Shown piece after piece: positions 5,821-8,595 of a DNA stretch of 8,595 nucleotides. The stretch covers positions 1 through 8,595 of the forward strand of contig CAJXKX010000063.1 of assembly GCA_913055965.1 (NCBI GenBank), read 5' to 3'. Source of the DNA: an uncultured Roseovarius sp. GTDB lineage: Bacteria; Pseudomonadota; Alphaproteobacteria; Rhodobacterales; Rhodobacteraceae. A model generated the notes under the pieces. That model did no database searches. It saw only the letters and a list, made by a program, of their open reading frames with translations, and was not told the DNA's origin. Position numbers and translations under genes: made by a program. The stretch's first letter is position 1. Every line of letters begins with the position of its first letter.

Positions 5821-6615
5821 ATGAGCGCCGCCCCCGCCAAGGCCCCGGAGACGGCCCCCGACGCGCTCACGCCCGAGGACCTGCTGGCGCTCGTCCGCCG
5901 GTCGGCGGGCAAGTTCCAGAGGCACATGCCGGGCGCACCCGAGGCCGAGGCAGGGGGCTTCGCCCCACTGTCCTTTGTCCGCGCGCCAGAGCCGGAGGCG
6001 GCACCGCAAGAGCCCGCGCCCGAACCGGCACCCGAACCCGACGCGCACCCCGACACAGGCTTTACCCCCGCCCCCGCACCTCAACCCATCGACATCGAGG
6101 CCGAGCGCCGCGCGGCCTGGGCCGAGGGCCATGCCGAGGCCCTGCGCGAGATCGAGACCGCCCGCGCCGAGGCCCGCGAGGCGGCCTTGAACGAGGCGCG
6201 CCGCACCGCCGCCGAAGAGGTGGCCGAGGCGCGCGACATCTTCACCGCAGCCGTCACCCGCCTGACCACCGCCGAACACGACAGGGCCGAGGCCCTGACC
6301 GCCAAACTGGAACAGGCCGTGCGCCTGCTCGCCGCCGAGCGCGCCGGGCAAAAGATCGACGAGGCCCCCCGCCCCTTCCTGCGCAAGATCGAGAAGGTGA
6401 CTCGCGAGATCGCGGCGGGCTGCGACAGCACCGTGGTCCGCATGAATGCCGCCGACCTCGTCGCGATCAAGCCGCATATCAAGGGCTTCAGCCCCCTCGC
6501 CAAGGCGCGGCTCGCCCCCGATACCACGCTCGGGCGCGGCGATGTCCGCATCGTCATGGACGACATCACCTTTTCCGACGTCATCGCCGAACGCAGCGCC
6601 GGGGGATTGGCATGA
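5821..6615 (+). CDS. fliH: Flagellar export ATPase regulator FliH
   Basis: FliH is the stator-like partner of FliI; as a dimer it holds FliI in check and links the ATPase to the switch and export gate. The product is 264 residues. Identity rests mainly on position between fliG and fliI and on layout. A variable N-terminus is followed by a Pro/Glu/Ala-rich linker (about 55-90), which is long for the family. Next comes an Ala/Glu-rich coiled coil (about 94-150) with a helix-packing AxxxGxxxA pattern (A99, G103, A107). The C-terminal globular part (about 150-264) contains VVRMNAADLVAIKPHIKG and LGRGDVRIVMDD, like the FliH/YscL/V-ATPase E-subunit end. The linker would be disordered. The start is three bases after the fliG stop and has no strong ribosome site, suggesting coupling. 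The stop overlaps fliI (ATGA). Confidence 0.85.
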   Translation: MSAAPAKAPETAPDALTPEDLLALVRRSAGKFQRHMPGAPEAEAGGFAPLSFVRAPEPEAAPQEPAPEPAPEPDAHPDTGFTPAPAPQPIDIEAERRAAWAEGHAEALREIETARAEAREAALNEARRTAAEEVAEARDIFTAAVTRLTTAEHDRAEALTAKLEQAVRLLAAERAGQKIDEAPRPFLRKIEKVTREIAAGCDSTVVRMNAADLVAIKPHIKGFSPLAKARLAPDTTLGRGDVRIVMDDITFSDVIAERSAGGLA

Positions 6616-7946
6616 GCGATCTTCTGACCCGGCTGACCGAGGCCACCGACGCGATGAGCCGACCGCCCGCGCCCCGCTGGAGCGGGCGGGTGCTGCGCTA
6701 TGACGGGCTGATCGCGGAATGCGCGGGCTTTCACGCCAGCCCTGGCACCCGCTGCCGGGTCGAGACCGAGGACGGCGCCGAAGTGACCGGCGAGATCGTG
6801 GGCTTTGCCAACGGGCGCAACCTGCTGTTTCTCAATCAACCCGGCGCGCGCGTCACCGCCGATTGCGCGGTGCATCGCCTGCCCGGCGGGCATGACGTGG
6901 CCATGGGTCCGCAGCTTCTGGGCCGGGTGCTCGATGCCGATGGGGTGCCGCTCGACAACCTGCCGCCACCCGACTGCGCCGAGACGCGCCCCCTTGCGGG
7001 CCGCGAGATCAATCCGCTCGCCCGCCAGCCGGTGGACCGGCCGCTCGACGTGGGCGTGCGGCTGATCAATGCCGCGCTCACCGTTGGGTGCGGGCAGCGG
7101 GTGGGCATCATCGCGGGCTCGGGCGTTGGTAAATCGGTTCTGATCGAGATGATGACCCGCTACACCGAGGCGGATGTCGTGGTGGTGGGCCTGATTGGCG
7201 AACGCGCCCGCGAGGTGGGCGATTTCGTGGGCAAGGTGATGACCGGCCCGACCCGCGACAAGACCTGCGTCGTCGCCGTGCCCGCCGACCGCTCGCCGCT
7301 CCTGCGGCTGCGCGCGGCGCATCGCGCCACCGCCGTGGCCGAATATTTCCGCGATCAGGGCAAGCAGGTGATGCTGATCATGGACAGCCTTACCCGCGTC
7401 GCCCATGCCCGCCGCGAGGTGGGGCTCGCGCTTGGCGAACAGCCCACTGCGCGGGGCTATCCGCCCTCGGTCATCTCGATGATTCCGGGCCTCATCGAAC
7501 GTGCGGGGCCGGGCCTGCCCGGAGAGGGCAGCATCACGGCGTTCTACACCATTCTGGCCGATGGCGACGACACGGTGAACGACCCCGTCGTCGACACCGC
7601 CCGCGCCATTCTCGACGGGCATTTCGTGCTGTCGCGCAAACAGGCGCAGATGGGGATCTACCCGGCGATCGACCTGCCGCAATCCGTCAGCCGGGTAATG
7701 AAGGATATCACCGACAAACCGCACGACCGCGCCGCCGCGCGCCTGCGCCGGATGATCGCAACCTACATGGAGAACCGCGACATGATGCTGATGGGGGCCT
7801 ACACGCAAGGCCAGGACGCAACGCTCGACGAGGCGGTTGCCCTCTGGCCCCGGATCGAGGCGTTCATCCGGCAGGAGATCGACGCACCCGCCACGCTCGC
7901 CGAGAGCATCGTGGCGCTCGACACGCTGACAGGGGGCAGCGCATGA
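6612..7946 (+). CDS. fliI: Flagellum-specific export ATPase FliI
   Basis: FliI is the hexameric ATPase of the flagellar type III export apparatus and is related to the F1-ATPase beta subunit. The product is 444 residues, normal for the family. The N-terminal beta-barrel (about 20-95) is followed by the ATPase domain. Walker A is AGSGVGKS (168-175). GERAREV (195-201) carries the likely catalytic glutamate E196, and Walker B is VMLIMDS (253-259, D258). Downstream the family block RREVGLALGEQPTARGYPPS and the segment DPVVDTARAILDGHFVLSR are intact. The gene starts in the ATGA shared with fliH, with GGGGGA six bases upstream. It ends in an ATGA shared with fliJ, again with AGGGGG six bases before the next ATG. 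Confidence 0.97.
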   Translation: MSDLLTRLTEATDAMSRPPAPRWSGRVLRYDGLIAECAGFHASPGTRCRVETEDGAEVTGEIVGFANGRNLLFLNQPGARVTADCAVHRLPGGHDVAMGPQLLGRVLDADGVPLDNLPPPDCAETRPLAGREINPLARQPVDRPLDVGVRLINAALTVGCGQRVGIIAGSGVGKSVLIEMMTRYTEADVVVVGLIGERAREVGDFVGKVMTGPTRDKTCVVAVPADRSPLLRLRAAHRATAVAEYFRDQGKQVMLIMDSLTRVAHARREVGLALGEQPTARGYPPSVISMIPGLIERAGPGLPGEGSITAFYTILADGDDTVNDPVVDTARAILDGHFVLSRKQAQMGIYPAIDLPQSVSRVMKDITDKPHDRAAARLRRMIATYMENRDMMLMGAYTQGQDATLDEAVALWPRIEAFIRQEIDAPATLAESIVALDTLTGGSA

Positions 7947-8359
7947 GCCCGCGGCACCTGCACCTGCTGTCGCTGATGGCCACCCGCGCGCGCGGCGAGG
8001 TCGCGCAGGTATCGGCACGGATCGGCGCGTTGCGGCACCGCGAGATGCAGCAGTTCGACATGGCCGACCGCCTCGACCGCCTGCTGCAGGAAACCGCGCA
8101 GGCCCCGGCGCAGCCGATGACGCGCGGCGAGCTGAACGCCGCGCATTTCATGGGCCGCACGCTGGTGCAGCACCTGCAAGACACCCGCAGCCGGATGGCC
8201 GAGACCCGCGAGGAACGCAGCGCGCTCGAGGCCGACCTGTCGCAGCACGCCCGCCGCCGGACGGTGCTCGACGCCCGCGCCGACGAGACCCGACGCGCGC
8301 TGCAGGAGGCCCGCGCCGAGGCGCAGGACAGCGCCGCCCCGCCCCGTCGCCGTAGCTGA
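7943..8359 (+). CDS. fliJ: FliJ-like flagellar export chaperone/stalk protein
   Basis: FliJ is a small coiled-coil protein that sits in the pore of the FliI hexamer like the gamma subunit of F1 and couples it to the export gate FlhA. The product is 138 residues (family about 140-150), nearly all predicted helix with no membrane segment. Heptad-like Leu/Ala/Arg/Glu spacing runs from about 15 to 60 and from 70 to 125. Proline breaks near 54-58, as expected for a two-helix coiled coil. FliJ sequences are poorly conserved, so the name rests on length, coiled-coil character and position directly after fliI with a 4-base ATGA overlap. It is the last gene of the operon before a new promoter. The C-terminus ends in a basic PPRRRS tail. 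Confidence 0.85.
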   Translation: MSPRHLHLLSLMATRARGEVAQVSARIGALRHREMQQFDMADRLDRLLQETAQAPAQPMTRGELNAAHFMGRTLVQHLQDTRSRMAETREERSALEADLSQHARRRTVLDARADETRRALQEARAEAQDSAAPPRRRS

Positions 8360-8369
8360 GGCCGGGGCT

Positions 8370-8385
8370 TGGCACCGAACTTGCA
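8370..8385 (+). promoter_or_regulatory. Near-perfect sigma-54 promoter for the downstream gene
   Basis: TGGCACCGAACTTGCA matches the consensus TGGCACG-N4-TTGCW at every position except G to C at the seventh base. It lies ten bases after the fliJ stop and 42 bases before the next ATG. The predicted transcription start is near 8396. It shows that the next gene heads a separate sigma-54-dependent unit, though read-through from the fli operon may add to it, since no clear terminator separates them. Confidence 0.85.
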
Positions 8386-8427
8386 GCGCCCCGCTGGCAG
8401 AGAAACCCGACGACGGACCCGACCCAT

Positions 8428-8595
8428 ATGCGCGCCCCGGCCCTGACCGACATGACCGCCCCGCCCCCGGCCCCGCCCCGCGCGACCGGGGGGACCGGCG
8501 CGCCACGCGCCGGTCAGGTCGGAACGGTGTCGGAAACATTCAGCGACTTCTGGGACCGGCCACTCTTCAGGTGGCTGGTCCTGGCAGGTCTTTTG
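8428..8595 (+). CDS. Start of a single-pass membrane protein gene, possibly fliL (partial)
   Basis: The first 56 codons are visible and the frame is open at the right edge. The N-terminus is Pro/Ala/Gly-rich and cytoplasmic-looking (about 1-30). It is followed by TFSDFWDRPLFRWLVLAGLL, which is the beginning of a membrane helix starting at about residue 49. A short cytoplasmic tail, one membrane helix and location after fliJ under a sigma-54 promoter would suit FliL, which sits beside the stator. That name is an inference from position and could be wrong; another membrane-anchored motility protein is possible. The ATG at 8428 has only a weak GACGGA upstream; a second in-frame ATG at 8452 (Met9) is an alternative start. 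Confidence 0.55.
   Translation, partial: MRAPALTDMTAPPPAPPRATGGTGAPRAGQVGTVSETFSDFWDRPLFRWLVLAGLL

Noticed and set aside
1558..8018. Very long minus-strand open frames opposite fleT-fliI (for example 1558-3411, 3104-4708, 4678-6477, 6081-8018)
   Set aside because: They are Arg/Gly/His-rich mirror frames caused by high GC and codon bias, with no recognisable domains, opposite clearly identified flagellar genes.
8428..8595. Firm naming of the last gene as fliL, fliK or motB
   Set aside because: Only 56 residues are visible; the tail plus membrane helix suits FliL, argues against soluble FliK, and cannot exclude other single-pass proteins.
1..8595. CRISPR arrays, tRNA or rRNA genes, insertion sequences
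   Set aside because: No regularly spaced direct repeats, no cloverleaf-like or rRNA-like stretches, and no transposase sequence or terminal repeats were seen on reading.

Overview
The window is GC-rich DNA from an alphaproteobacterium, most likely a member of the Rhodobacteraceae/Rhodobacterales. The main evidence is an operon-like run that matches the order fleT-fliE-fliF-fliG-fliH-fliI-fliJ, which I recall from the Fla1 flagellar locus of Rhodobacter (Cereibacter) sphaeroides. That run has sigma-54-type promoters and a sigma-54 activator without a DNA-binding domain. The taxonomic call is inferred from gene content and order; no search was run.

Layout. On the minus strand, positions 1-820 hold one open frame running off the left edge. 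It begins as a P1-less CheA histidine kinase and switches in frame, near 308-334, to the ATP-dependent DNA helicase RecG. Upstream of it lie a 16-codon leader ORF (817-867) and a sigma-54-type promoter (923-938). Next comes a minus-strand gene for an unrecognised 102-residue protein (954-1262). A 367-bp divergent intergenic region (1263-1629) carries several inverted repeats, including a 48-bp near-palindrome (1464-1511), and a sigma-54 promoter (1580-1595). Rightward from there run the fleT-like activator gene (1630-2742) and fliE, fliF, fliG, fliH, fliI and fliJ (2755-8359), tightly packed with three ATGA overlaps. A near-perfect sigma-54 promoter (8370-8385) follows, and then the start of a membrane protein gene, FliL-like at best, that runs off the right edge.

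How the genes work together. FliF forms the MS ring, FliE joins it to the rod, and FliG is the rotor face of the switch. FliH, FliI and FliJ form the cytoplasmic ATPase complex that feeds the flagellar type III export gate. The activator at the head of the operon probably acts with a DNA-binding partner (FleQ in R. sphaeroides) on sigma-54 promoters such as the three seen here. The operon would then encode part of its own class of regulators plus the first structural layer of the basal body.

The most unusual points are the CheA/RecG chimera, which is either a real recombination or an assembly join, and the large palindrome about 118 bp upstream of the predicted fleT start site, where an enhancer would be expected.
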